Part shown: piece after piece, positions 41,799 to 50,321 of the stretch
How the letters are laid out: every line of letters starts with the position of its first letter
Position numbering within the stretch: position 1 is the first letter of the stretch
Assembly: GCA_964498395.1 (NCBI GenBank)
Contig: CAZCHE010000002.1
Location: 372,001-436,000, forward strand
DNA length: 64,000 nucleotides
Direction of reading: 5' to 3'
Source of the DNA: Parapedobacter sp964498395
GTDB taxonomy: Bacteria; Bacteroidota; Bacteroidia; Sphingobacteriales; Sphingobacteriaceae
Made by a program: the position numbers and the translations under genes
The notes under the pieces: generated by a model
What the model was told of the DNA's origin: nothing
The model's database searches: none
What the model saw: the letters and a program-made list of their open reading frames with translations, nothing else

Positions 41799-43232
41799 AT
41801 CAACAATCTGCCCAATCAACGTTGCCGAAGTGCATTTGTCCACATAGACATTTACGTAATCGCCTACGTTATAGCGTTCGTCGACAGGGAAAACCACCAT
41901 GGTGTTCTGGTCATTCCGGCCGCAGTGGTCTTGGTCTGATCGCTTGGATAACCCCTCGATAAGCACCTTGTGGGTTTTGCCTACGTAGGTCTGCAAACGC
42001 AACAAGCTATGCGCGCGTTGTTTATCCACCACTTCCGTCAGCCGTCTTTTTTTCACCTCTTCCGGTATGTCGTCGGCATAGCGTTTGGCAGCCAAGGTAC
42101 CCGGCCTTTCGGAGTATGCAAACATATAGGCAAAGTCATACGTCACATAATCCATCATCGAAAGGGTGTCTTGGTGCTCTTCCTCCGTCTCACTACAGAA
42201 TCCCGTGATGACATCGGTGGATATTCCGCAGTCGGGAATAATCCGACGGATGGCATCCACACGTTCCATATACCATTCGCGGTCATACGTCCGGTTCATC
42301 AGTTCCAGTACCCGCGAATTACCAGATTGCACCGGTAGGTGGATGTATTTGCAGATATTTTCGTACTTCACCATCGTGTGCAGTACCTCGTCCGTAATGT
42401 CTTTGGGATGCGATGTCGAAAAGCGCACACGCAGCAATGGGTTTACCTGTGCCACCAATTCCAATAAGTTGGCGAAATTGACCGCAGTTGCGGGTTCTTC
42501 ACCCTCAGCTACCGGGGCGGTATATTTATAGGAATCCACGTTTTGTCCTAGGAGTGTCACTTCGCGATACCCCGCATCGAATAAGTCTTGCGCTTCCTTG
42601 ACGATGGATTTCGGATCGCGGCTTCGCTCGCGCCCACGGGTGAACGGTACTACGCAGAAGGAGCACATATTGTCGCAGCCCCGCATGATGGAAATGAATG
42701 CGGTGACCCCGTTTGAATTTAAGCGGACAGGGCTGATGTCGGCATAGGTTTCCTCGCGCGAAAGCAATACATTCACCGCACGCGAACCCTCATCTACTTG
42801 CTCGATGAGGTTTGGCAGGTCGCGGTAGGCATCGGGGCCAACCACCACGTCAACCAACTTTTCTTCTTCCAGGAATTTGGATTTCAGCCGCTCGGCCATG
42901 CATCCCAACACCCCGACGACCATGCCCGGGTTTTTGGTTTTGGCCGATTCAAATTCCTTCAGCCTATTGCGCACACGTTGTTCGGCGTTTTCCCGGATGG
43001 AACACGTATTGATGAACACCACATCAGCCTCTTTATAGTCGCGTGTGGTTTCAAACCCTTTATCAAGCAAAATCGAAGCAACGATTTCACTATCGGAAAA
43101 ATTCATCTGGCAACCGTAGCTCTCGATATATAGCTTGCGGCCATTGCTTTTTTTAGGGTCTTTTTCCAACAGCAATGCCTCTCCCTGCCGTGATTCGTCG
43201 TGCTGTTTTGTACTTGTCGGTATCTCAAACAT
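41796..43232 (-). CDS. miaB: tRNA-2-methylthio-N6-dimethylallyladenosine synthase MiaB
   Basis: MiaB, a radical-SAM methylthiotransferase, adds the 2-methylthio group to the i6A-37 made by MiaA. The N-terminal UPF0004 domain carries three cysteines for the auxiliary cluster (YGCQMNFSDSE, NTCSIRENAEQ, VLGCMAER). The radical-SAM cluster is RGCDNMCSFCVVPFTRG. A C-terminal TRAM domain ends the protein. At 478 residues it is of normal length. A heptamer array begins with its stop codon. Confidence 0.96.
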   Translation of the reverse strand: MFEIPTSTKQHDESRQGEALLLEKDPKKSNGRKLYIESYGCQMNFSDSEIVASILLDKGFETTRDYKEADVVFINTCSIRENAEQRVRNRLKEFESAKTKNPGMVVGVLGCMAERLKSKFLEEEKLVDVVVGPDAYRDLPNLIEQVDEGSRAVNVLLSREETYADISPVRLNSNGVTAFISIMRGCDNMCSFCVVPFTRGRERSRDPKSIVKEAQDLFDAGYREVTLLGQNVDSYKYTAPVAEGEEPATAVNFANLLELVAQVNPLLRVRFSTSHPKDITDEVLHTMVKYENICKYIHLPVQSGNSRVLELMNRTYDREWYMERVDAIRRIIPDCGISTDVITGFCSETEEEHQDTLSMMDYVTYDFAYMFAYSERPGTLAAKRYADDIPEEVKKRRLTEVVDKQRAHSLLRLQTYVGKTHKVLIEGLSKRSDQDHCGRNDQNTMVVFPVDERYNVGDYVNVYVDKCTSATLIGQIVD

Positions 43233-43384
43233 CGTTGTTCATTAAAGCCAACAAAGTTAACAATAATATTTTGAATGGATGACAGTTTGGCAGATTAGTG
43301 ATTTGTGACAATATCGTTTATGTTAGTCCAATCTTTTGTTTATTTTTACAAGGTGACACTTCCTTTAACCTAATTTTCAGCACG

Positions 43385-43590
43385 CGCTTCGATTGATCAG
43401 TATACCAAGTCCGTACCTGTTCCGTACCTTCTTCGCTATGTGACAAAAATAAAACCATAGTGTGTCCATGGTGAGTCCATGTTTTTATGGCAAAAGGTGG
43501 ACTCACCTTGGACTTACTATGGACTCACTATGGACTCACTCCGAAGAAGGTATGGAGCAGGTACCTACCTGTCACGTAGCTGGTCAAGCG
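43385..43590. repeat. Long inverted repeat with 11-bp periodic core
   Basis: About 205 bp in the gap between miaB and mutY. Outer arms share TACCTTCTTCG (43425-43435) with its exact complement (43542-43552), and GTACCTGTTCC with a one-mismatch complement at 43554-43564. The inner stem is GGTGAGTCCA (43470-43479) with TGGACTCACC (43498-43507). The right arm is built of four 11-bp units, consensus TGGACTCACTA. No coding sequence is visible in the rest of the 43233-43732 gap. Confidence 0.8.
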
Positions 43591-43732
43591 ATTAAGTAGA
43601 CATCAAACAAGTGGATTGCCGTTTAGGGAATTGGATTAAGCGAAGTTAATAAATTCTGTTGTCTATGAGAAACGACACAGACATTTTCTCGATTTTCTTC
43701 TGAACCCCAAAAAATATAAGGATTTTTGCCCA

Positions 43733-44782
43733 ATGGCATTCTCTGACGAAATCATCGCGTGGTACAGTAAGCATAAGCGGGATCTTCCTTGGCGACACAC
43801 CCGGGATCCTTATATTATCTGGCTTTCCGAGGTGATTCTGCAACAGACGAGGGTGGAGCAGGGCCTTCCGTATTTCCATCGGTTTATGCTGCACTATCCC
43901 ACCGTCAGGGCTTTCGCTAATGCGCCGGAAGATGAGATCTTGCTCCACTGGCAAGGGCTGGGATACTATTCGCGGGCACGCAACATGCACAAGGCGGCCA
44001 AAGCTGTCATGGCCGAGTACGATGGTGTTTTCCCCATGAGGTATGACGACCTGATCAAACTCAAGGGGATCGGGGAATATACGGCGGCTGCAATAGCCTC
44101 TTTTTCGGCCAACGAGCCAAAAGCGGTGGTGGATGGCAATGTGTTTCGGGTGTTGGCGCGGTATTTCGGGATCGAAGAGCCCATCAACTCCCCTAAGGGA
44201 AAAAAGCTATTCCTCGAATTGGCCAATGACCTCTTGGATCAATCAAATGCGGGTACGTATAACCAGGCCATCATGGAGTTTGGGGCCATCCAATGCAAGC
44301 CTAAAAACCCAGATTGTGCGAACTGTGTCCTTCGGCTTGATTGTCGGGCGCTGGGAGATCGGTCAGTAGACCGATTGCCGGTTAAGCTGAAAAGCAAAGC
44401 AAGTCGCAACCGTTATTTTAATTATTTTGTGGTAACGGATGGGGATGGTTTGTTAATGAATAAACGAGGGAAAGGGGATATCTGGGAAAACCTATTTGAG
44501 CTCCCGATGATCGAAACGCCTCATCCGATGGAAATACAGGAGCTAGTTGCGTATAAAGAAGTGATCGACTGTTTTGGGGCGGGGGTAGGTTTGCGTAAAA
44601 TGTCTGGCCCGATAAAGCATGTGCTCAGTCACCAAAACCTGTTTGCACAGTTTATTGCTGTGGATACTGACACGGATTCCGTGCGGAAAAAAATGAATTG
44701 GGATTATGTTTTTATAAAAGATTTGAATACATTAGCTAAACCTAAACTCATTTATGCTTTTATAAACGGGCTTTATGGTTGA
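43733..44782 (+). CDS. mutY: A/G-specific adenine glycosylase MutY
   Basis: MutY removes adenine mispaired with 8-oxoguanine. The 349-residue protein has the catalytic glutamate region EVILQQTRVEQGLPYF, the helix-hairpin-helix LKGIGEYTAAAIASF, VDGNVFRVLARYF with the catalytic Asp, and the [4Fe-4S] cysteines in CKPKNPDCANCVLRLDC. The C-terminal 120 residues form the Nudix-like domain that recognises 8-oxoG (LLMNKRGKGDIWENLFELPM). ssb follows 19 bp later. Confidence 0.95.
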   Translation: MAFSDEIIAWYSKHKRDLPWRHTRDPYIIWLSEVILQQTRVEQGLPYFHRFMLHYPTVRAFANAPEDEILLHWQGLGYYSRARNMHKAAKAVMAEYDGVFPMRYDDLIKLKGIGEYTAAAIASFSANEPKAVVDGNVFRVLARYFGIEEPINSPKGKKLFLELANDLLDQSNAGTYNQAIMEFGAIQCKPKNPDCANCVLRLDCRALGDRSVDRLPVKLKSKASRNRYFNYFVVTDGDGLLMNKRGKGDIWENLFELPMIETPHPMEIQELVAYKEVIDCFGAGVGLRKMSGPIKHVLSHQNLFAQFIAVDTDTDSVRKKMNWDYVFIKDLNTLAKPKLIYAFINGLYG

Positions 44783-44801
44783 ACAATACACCTAAATTAT
44801 T

Positions 44802-45260
44802 ATGTCAGGCATCAACAAAGTTATTTTGGTAGGACACTTGGGGAAAGATCCGGAGATTCGTCATTTGGAAGGGAATATCACTGTAGCCAGTTTTCCATTG
44901 GCCACTTCAGAGATGTACAATAGGGATGGCCGTAAGGTTGAACAAACTGAATGGCATACCATTGTGATGTGGCGGGGATTGGCGGAAGTAGCTGCAAAAT
45001 ATCTCTTTAAGGGGAAGTTGGTGTACATTGAAGGAAAATTGAGGACACGTACGTATGAAGATAAAGGAGGGGTGAGGCGCTATGCAACAGAAGTGGTAGC
45101 CGAGAATTTTACCTTGCTGGGGCGTAAGAGCGATTTTGAACCAGCTGCACCTCCGAGTGCTTCTAGTGGTAGTGACCAAGCGGAAAAGAAAGCTGAAGAA
45201 GGAGGGGATGCCGAAGTCGACTTTAAGGAAAACGACGGGGAGGAGGATTCGCTGTTTTAA
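44802..45260 (+). CDS. ssb: Single-stranded DNA-binding protein
   Basis: A 152-residue SSB with an N-terminal OB fold (NKVILVGHLGKDPEIRH, TEWHTIVMWRGLAE, GKLVYIEGKLRTRTYEDKGG). A short acidic C-terminal tail ends in EDSLF, a variant of the DDxPF tip that recruits repair proteins. It protects single-stranded DNA in replication and repair and follows mutY. A purine-rich heptamer array starts at the first base after its TAA. Confidence 0.95.
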   Translation: MSGINKVILVGHLGKDPEIRHLEGNITVASFPLATSEMYNRDGRKVEQTEWHTIVMWRGLAEVAAKYLFKGKLVYIEGKLRTRTYEDKGGVRRYATEVVAENFTLLGRKSDFEPAAPPSASSGSDQAEKKAEEGGDAEVDFKENDGEEDSLF

Positions 45261-45344
45261 GACCGGAGACCGAAGACGGAAGTCCGGAGACGGAAGACGT
45301 AAGACCGGAGATGGAAGACCGGAGACGGAAGTCCGAAGAAAGAA
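45261..45344. repeat. Twelve-unit heptamer array (GACNGRA family) after ssb
   Basis: Twelve consecutive 7-bp units, consensus GACNGRA, starting at the base after the ssb TAA. Units vary only at a few positions and the period never slips over 84 bp. The plus-strand RNA is almost pure purine. The same family follows ilvE at 13149-13204. Confidence 0.9.
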
Positions 45345-45403
45345 GCTGATAGCGCCCCCTAAGGCGAGACCGATAACCAATAGCTAATTTTATTTTTTTC
45401 CTG

Positions 45404-45411
45404 TATCTTTG
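45404..45411 (+). promoter_or_regulatory. pheS -7 box, possible leaderless start
   Basis: TATCTTTG fits TAnnTTTG and ends 5 bases before the pheS ATG, so transcription probably starts at or within a few bases of the start codon. Confidence 0.5.
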
Positions 45412-45416
45412 GCGTC

Positions 45417-46454
45417 ATGTTGCAAGAGAAGATACAGCAGTACACGGAGGAAGTCGAGCAGTTCACTCCCCAATCCCCTCAGGATGTCGAGGCATTCCGG
45501 CTTAAGTTTTTGGTTGCCAAGGGTGTAGTGAGGAATTTGTTTGATGAGTTTAAGACGGTATCGTCCGAACAAAAACGTGTGCTTGGGAAGGTATTGAATG
45601 AATTCAAGCAAGCCGTTGAGCTCAAATACCAAGCATTTCAGGAGCAGTTTGCTGCTGCCGCGCAGGCGACTAAGCATGAACAAGCAGACCTCACCTTGCC
45701 GGGCGAAGGGTTTGTGTTTGGATCGCGCCATCCGTTGTCATTGGTCCGGAAGGAAATCATAGAGATATTTAGAAAGCTAGGGTTCACAGTGGCCGAAGGG
45801 CCTGAAATCGAAGACGATTGGCATAATTTTACGGCGTTGAATTTCCCTCCCGAGCACCCTGCGCGGGATATGCAAGATACCTTTTTTATCAAAAAGCAAG
45901 ACGGTAATGATATCGCCCTTCGTACGCATACGTCGTCCGTACAGGTTCGGATGATGGAGAATGGCCAACCGCCTTTCCGGGCGATCATGCCGGGTAGGGT
46001 ATACCGCAATGAGGCGATATCTGCGCGGGCACATTGCTTTTTCCATCAGGTAGAGGGGCTTTATGTCGATGAAGACGTTTCGTTTGCCGACTTGAAGCAA
46101 ACCTTGTATCATTTCGTGCAAGAATTGTTTGGAGAAGATACCAAGGTGCGTTTCCGCCCGTCTTATTTTCCGTTTACCGAGCCGTCTGCGGAGATGGACA
46201 TCAGTTGTACGATATGTAAGGGTAAGGGATGTCCGTTGTGCAAGTATACCGGCTGGGTAGAAATCTTGGGATGCGGCATGGTCGACCCCAATGTGCTTGA
46301 GAACTGCGGCATTGACAGTAAGCAATATACCGGATTTGCTTTCGGAATGGGGATAGAACGGATCACCAACCTGAAATACCAAATCAAAGACTTACGCCTG
46401 TTTTCCGAAAATGATGTACGTTTCCTAAAGCAGTTTGAAACCGAGCTTATTTAA
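45417..46454 (+). CDS. pheS: Phenylalanyl-tRNA synthetase alpha subunit
   Basis: PheS, with PheT encoded elsewhere, charges tRNA(Phe). The 345-residue class II catalytic subunit starts with a coiled-coil arm. It has GFTVAEGPEIEDDWHNF, FRPSYFPFTEPSAEMDI (motif 2 region) and GFAFGMGIERITNL (motif 3). A cysteine-rich insert, CTICKGKGCPLCKYTGW, precedes motif 3, with spacing C-x2-C-x4-C-x2-C that could bind zinc. The gene is followed 4 bp later by a lipoprotein. Confidence 0.95.
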   Translation: MLQEKIQQYTEEVEQFTPQSPQDVEAFRLKFLVAKGVVRNLFDEFKTVSSEQKRVLGKVLNEFKQAVELKYQAFQEQFAAAAQATKHEQADLTLPGEGFVFGSRHPLSLVRKEIIEIFRKLGFTVAEGPEIEDDWHNFTALNFPPEHPARDMQDTFFIKKQDGNDIALRTHTSSVQVRMMENGQPPFRAIMPGRVYRNEAISARAHCFFHQVEGLYVDEDVSFADLKQTLYHFVQELFGEDTKVRFRPSYFPFTEPSAEMDISCTICKGKGCPLCKYTGWVEILGCGMVDPNVLENCGIDSKQYTGFAFGMGIERITNLKYQIKDLRLFSENDVRFLKQFETELI

Positions 46455-46458
46455 TCGT

Positions 46459-46878
46459 ATGGTCAAAGCCTGCTGGTATATGGTCTGCTTCCTCGCTTTT
46501 TTACTTCCCACGGGATGCAAAAAGGGTGGATGCAATGTCATCCAGGATGTCGCGGTCAACAGGAGTTTCCTTTTTGGTGAATACCCCCAATTACGCGTGC
46601 AAGGCGGATATGCTGTTGTAGACAATGGTGGGGTTGCAGGGCTTATCGTGCTGAATACGGGTAATGGATATGTTGCATACGACCGTTGCAGTACCGTTGA
46701 GCCCCATCGGGGATGTGCGGTTGAGGTAGAAGGAAGCGGGCTTGTCGCCAAAGATCCGTGCTCCGGTGCGCGTTATCTGTTGATTAACGGTTCGCCGGCC
46801 GAAATCGCCGAATGTCCATTGAAACCGTACAGGGCAAGTTTGCAGTCAGGGGGGAATGCGGTTGTCGTATCAAATTGA
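46459..46878 (+). CDS. Lipoprotein with a degenerate Rieske-like domain
   Basis: A 139-residue protein from the ATG at 46459. Lipobox LLPTGC places the lipidated Cys at residue 20. The mature part resembles the Rieske fold: YDRCSTVEPHRGCAVEV, then a DPCSGARYLLINGSPAEIAECPLKPY. Only the cysteines are kept at the usual cluster positions; the two expected histidines are not in place, so a [2Fe-2S] centre is doubtful. It begins 4 bp after pheS and 4 bp before the TetR gene, implying one operon. The function is unknown. Confidence 0.6.
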   Translation: MVKACWYMVCFLAFLLPTGCKKGGCNVIQDVAVNRSFLFGEYPQLRVQGGYAVVDNGGVAGLIVLNTGNGYVAYDRCSTVEPHRGCAVEVEGSGLVAKDPCSGARYLLINGSPAEIAECPLKPYRASLQSGGNAVVVSN

Positions 46879-46882
46879 TTAA

Positions 46883-47458
46883 ATGGAAGCTGATAAAATA
46901 AAAGAAACGATTAAAAAAGCAGCCAGGGAACTTTTCAGGCGCTATGGTTATAAGAAAACGAGCGTCAATGAAATTGCCCGGAAGGCCAAAATCGCCAAAG
47001 CTACCATCTATAAATATTTCGATAGCAAAGAATTGGTTTTGCACGCCATCCTGATGGATTACATCCGGGAAAGTGTCAGCGATTTACTAGGCAAATATAA
47101 CAATCAGGCAGACTTGGAAACGTATTTGGGCAATACCATCTTGCGTGTCAGCCGCCTCACCTATACGATATGCAATGAATTTCTGGGTTGGGACTTTATT
47201 CGTGAGTCTGCCAATACGCAGGAGTATTTGAAGACCTTATCGGATGATTTGGAGTTTTTGTTGATCAGTTCCTTTATCAACAATAAAGAAATCGGTGAGG
47301 CCGTTGAACCAGAAAAATTGACCTTTCTCATCAAAGCCAGCAAGAATATCGTGTTCTCCTTCGCATTTACCTCCGTAAGTGAGGCCGATGTGCGGAAAAA
47401 TTTCGTTTCCTTCCAAAAGGAAATCCTACCTTATTTGGTTAAGGCCACAGTAGACTAG
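46883..47458 (+). CDS. TetR family transcriptional regulator
   Basis: A 191-residue regulator. The N-terminal helix-turn-helix is typical: AARELFRRYGYKKTSVNEIARKAKIAKATIYKYFDSKELVLHAIL. The rest is an all-helical ligand-binding domain with no recognisable ligand signature. It follows the Rieske-like lipoprotein by 4 bp and may regulate that operon or distant genes. A 400-bp non-coding region follows. Confidence 0.92.
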   Translation: MEADKIKETIKKAARELFRRYGYKKTSVNEIARKAKIAKATIYKYFDSKELVLHAILMDYIRESVSDLLGKYNNQADLETYLGNTILRVSRLTYTICNEFLGWDFIRESANTQEYLKTLSDDLEFLLISSFINNKEIGEAVEPEKLTFLIKASKNIVFSFAFTSVSEADVRKNFVSFQKEILPYLVKATVD

Positions 47459-47858
47459 CGTCATAGGGTGTCTATGACTCACGTTCGTTAGTACTTAACT
47501 ATTTCCCATTCGATTCCAAGGGGCCAGCAGCGGAAACCCCTCCACCCCATGGAGGAAAATCCGGAGGAAATGTCGTTTTTTTACTATTTCTGAAAACGCA
47601 CGGTTCCTACCTTCGGCGATGTTTAGGTGAATAATGTCCGTGCACGTAAACATATCAGTTTTTTGTGCCAATATCTGTTACGCCAATATCGAGATAACAC
47701 TACCCATTGGCTCGAAGACATCTTTAGTAAAATACACCAAAAGAGGTATTGTCTGGGTTATCGCATGCGGTGATATTTGTATGAGAACCGTCCCGTGCTA
47801 ATCCCCATAGAACAGCATGTAATAGGCAAAATAGTTAAACGAAAAAACAAAAACTGGT
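47459..47858. other. Non-coding gap with no feature recognised
   Basis: I see no credible ORF, RNA gene, repeat array or TAnnTTTG promoter in this 400-bp stretch, apart from a small CCTCC/GGAGG hairpin near 47545. It may hold the promoter of the small membrane protein at 47859. Confidence 0.4.
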
Positions 47859-48011
47859 ATGAAAGCGCTCACTGCAATTTTTTTGATCAGTACGACACTT
47901 GGTGTGATCGGTATGTTAGTCGTAAAAAGACATTCGAGTAAGAAAATTAAAGATGTCGATGAGAAGATGTTATTTAATTACTACTTGATGCTTTCGCAAG
48001 AACTGAGCTGA
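47859..48011 (+). CDS. Small single-helix membrane protein (50 aa)
   Basis: A 50-residue ORF: MKALTAIFLISTTLGVIGML, then VVKRHSSKKIKDVDEKMLFN and YYLMLSQELS. One membrane helix (residues about 5-22) is followed by a basic flank, giving an in/out topology with a 27-residue charged tail. Codon choices resemble neighbouring genes. No family is recognised, and a small stress or regulatory membrane peptide is possible. It lies 64 bp before the cupin gene on the same strand. Confidence 0.5.
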   Translation: MKALTAIFLISTTLGVIGMLVVKRHSSKKIKDVDEKMLFNYYLMLSQELS

Positions 48012-48075
48012 AAGGTGGGCATGAATGGGCGGATAACTAGGGTCGCGTCCAGCAATCGAAAAAACGATAAATGCT

Positions 48076-48654
48076 ATGAAAAGACGTAATTTTCTATTGA
48101 GTTCATTGCTGGCTGTGCCAGCCACCTCATTGGCAAAATTTGCAAATTTTACCTTTTTCAAAAAGGCAAAAAAGGGATTCATTGTAAGGGCTAACGAAAG
48201 CCGGGTTGACGGCAAACAGGTGCCTACCGGAGACGCCCTGTTACGCTGTATGGTATCCGTGGCCGATACGGATGGCAATTTATTAATCGGTACATCTACA
48301 AACAATACATTCAAACAAAAGGGAGGGCCGCCATTGCATATCCATCCCTATCAGGATGAGGTTTTTTACATAGCATCCGGTGAATTTTTGATTCAGCTAG
48401 CCGATGAGGTATTCCTCGCTGGGCCCGGTGATACGATTTTTATTCCAAAAGGAACGCCGCATACATTCGCTAATCCGATTGACAATAACCCCGGAATGCT
48501 TGTTACCATATTCCAGCCGGCTAGCAAGAAATTGGAGGACTATTTCAAGATGCTCTCTTCTGGAAAGTTTCCGGAGAATATCGAGGATTTGGTGGACGTA
48601 GGCCCGCCGATTGACCTGGAAGCGGCGATGGAAAAATTAACGAAAAATGAATGA
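48076..48654 (+). CDS. Exported cupin domain protein with Tat-like signal
   Basis: A 192-residue protein beginning MKRRNFLLSSLLAVPATSLA, a twin-arginine-type signal. The mature part is a single cupin: GGPPLHIHPYQDEVFYIASGEFLIQ carries the H-x-H...E metal site, and FIPKGTPHTFAN supplies the last His. Metal-dependent oxygenase, isomerase or sugar-binding roles are all possible. It is probably periplasmic. It is not closely related to the JmjC-like cupin at 586. Confidence 0.8.
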   Translation: MKRRNFLLSSLLAVPATSLAKFANFTFFKKAKKGFIVRANESRVDGKQVPTGDALLRCMVSVADTDGNLLIGTSTNNTFKQKGGPPLHIHPYQDEVFYIASGEFLIQLADEVFLAGPGDTIFIPKGTPHTFANPIDNNPGMLVTIFQPASKKLEDYFKMLSSGKFPENIEDLVDVGPPIDLEAAMEKLTKNE

Positions 48655-48675
48655 GGAAGATAAAAATAAGGTCGC

Positions 48676-48816
48676 ATGAAAAAGGAAATCGTACAGGTCA
48701 TATTGGCATTGGTTTTTTGGCCAGATGCCAATCCAATAGTAAGACGGATTCCGGTTGGAAAATACAGCTATTACGTGCCTCATTATTGGACGAAGAAACC
48801 AAGGAATAACCCATAG
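48676..48816 (+). CDS. Possible small protein (46 aa)
   Basis: An ORF that begins MKKEIVQVILALVFWPDA with a short hydrophobic start and ends in a basic, aromatic stretch (KYSYYVPHYWTKKPRNNP). It follows the cupin gene by 21 bp on the same strand. It has no recognised family and no strong coding signal, so it may be chance. Confidence 0.25.
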   Translation: MKKEIVQVILALVFWPDANPIVRRIPVGKYSYYVPHYWTKKPRNNP

Positions 48817-48886
48817 CATACAACACGACCAAAAAGGCAGGAATGAAAATCGTATTCCTTCCCTGTTCCCTGCTTGCAAAAAGTCG

Positions 48887-48894
48887 TACCTTTG
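48887..48894 (+). promoter_or_regulatory. rlmD -7 box, possible near-leaderless start
   Basis: TACCTTTG fits TAnnTTTG and ends 7 bases before the rlmD ATG at 48902. It argues against an upstream in-frame start at 48755. Confidence 0.5.
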
Positions 48895-48901
48895 CACTCT
48901 T

Positions 48902-50314
48902 ATGAGTAGAAGAAAGATACCACCGGAGAAAAGGTTGATACCGGATGTGGCGATTATTGATATTGCAGAAGAAGGCAAAGGGGTAGGAAAGGTCGAAGAA
49001 CTTGTCCTTTTCGTGGATAAAGCCATCCCGGGTGACGTCGTGGATGTGGAATTGGTGCGTAAGAAGAAGAACTTTGCCGAAGCGAAGGTATCACAACTGA
49101 AAAAGGCTTCGATACACCGGGTCGATCCGTTTTGCGATCATTTCGGTGTGTGCGGTGGTTGCAAGTGGCAGCACATGGATTATGGTGCACAGTTGACTTA
49201 CAAACAAAAAAGCGTGGCCAATGCGTTGACGCGATTGGGTAAGGTCGACGTATCTGCAATGGAAACCATCTTATCGGCCCCGGAAACCCAATATTACCGA
49301 AATAAGCTCGAATATACATTTTCAAATAAGCGGTGGTTGACCCATGTCGACGATGAACAAGCAACCCAGGAAATGAATGCGCTGGGTTTCCACGTGCCTT
49401 CACGGTTTGACAAGATATTGGATATCGAGCATTGCTACCTGCAGCAGTCGCCTTCAAACGATATCCGCAATCAATTGCGTGCCTTTGCGTTGGCGCAAGG
49501 AATTTCATTCTACGATTTGCGGCAGCACGAAGGGGCATTACGTAACTTGATTATACGTGCCTCGTCAACGGGGGAACTTATGGTTATCGCGGTCTTTGCG
49601 TATGCTGACGAGCAGACCGTGGAGAAAACCATGGCGTTTCTCCAAAATGAGTTTCCGCAAATCACCTCCCTGCTTTATATCCTCAACCAAAAGAAAAACG
49701 ACACGATTTTTGACCAAGATGTCCATGTATATGCCGGGCGCGACCATATCTTTGAGGAGATGGAAGGGCTTCGGTTTAAGGTGGGCGCCAAGTCGTTCTA
49801 TCAAACCAATTCGGTACAAGCGTATGAGCTGTACAAAATCGTGCGTGATTTTGCCTCATTTGAAGGGCATGAACGGGTGTACGATCTTTACACTGGGGCA
49901 GGTACGATTGCCAACTTCGTTGCGCGGCATGTTCGGGAGGTAATCGGTGTGGAATATGTGCCTTCGGCTATCGAAGACGCCAAAATCAACTCGGAAATAA
50001 ATGGCATTGATAATACGCGGTTTTACGCAGGAGACATGAAAGATGTCCTGACTCCGCAGTTTATCGAGGAGCATGGCAAGCCGGATGTGGTGATCACCGA
50101 TCCGCCACGGGCCGGGATGCATCCCGACGTGGCCGCGCGATTGCTCGAAATGGAGGCCTCTAAAATTGTGTATGTCAGTTGTAATGCGGCGACACAGGCT
50201 CGAGACATGGCGCTACTCGGGGAGAAGTATGCGGTGCAGCGGATTCGTCCGGTCGATATGTTTCCGCACACCCAACACGTGGAAAACGTCATGTTGTTGA
50301 CTTTAAAAGGATAA
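48902..50314 (+). CDS. rlmD: 23S rRNA (uracil-5-)-methyltransferase RlmD
   Basis: A 470-residue RlmD/TrmA-type RNA methyltransferase that methylates a uracil (U1939 in E. coli) of 23S rRNA. A TRAM domain opens the protein, followed by the [4Fe-4S] cysteines in DHFGVCGGCKWQHMDY. The SAM domain has VYDLYTGAGTIANFVA, and the catalytic Cys is in VYVSCNAATQARDMAL; DPPRAGMHP is present. The ATG at 48902 begins MSRRKIPPEKRLI. Confidence 0.93.
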   Translation: MSRRKIPPEKRLIPDVAIIDIAEEGKGVGKVEELVLFVDKAIPGDVVDVELVRKKKNFAEAKVSQLKKASIHRVDPFCDHFGVCGGCKWQHMDYGAQLTYKQKSVANALTRLGKVDVSAMETILSAPETQYYRNKLEYTFSNKRWLTHVDDEQATQEMNALGFHVPSRFDKILDIEHCYLQQSPSNDIRNQLRAFALAQGISFYDLRQHEGALRNLIIRASSTGELMVIAVFAYADEQTVEKTMAFLQNEFPQITSLLYILNQKKNDTIFDQDVHVYAGRDHIFEEMEGLRFKVGAKSFYQTNSVQAYELYKIVRDFASFEGHERVYDLYTGAGTIANFVARHVREVIGVEYVPSAIEDAKINSEINGIDNTRFYAGDMKDVLTPQFIEEHGKPDVVITDPPRAGMHPDVAARLLEMEASKIVYVSCNAATQARDMALLGEKYAVQRIRPVDMFPHTQHVENVMLLTLKG

Positions 50315-50321
50315 GAAGCGT

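Noticed and set aside
11466..45344. Periodic arrays considered as CRISPR arrays
   Set aside because: Units are 7-11 bp with no unique spacers and no cas genes nearby.
48755..48901. N-terminal extension of rlmD from an upstream ATG
   Set aside because: The TAnnTTTG box at 48887-48894 and the canonical MSRRK start place translation at 48902.
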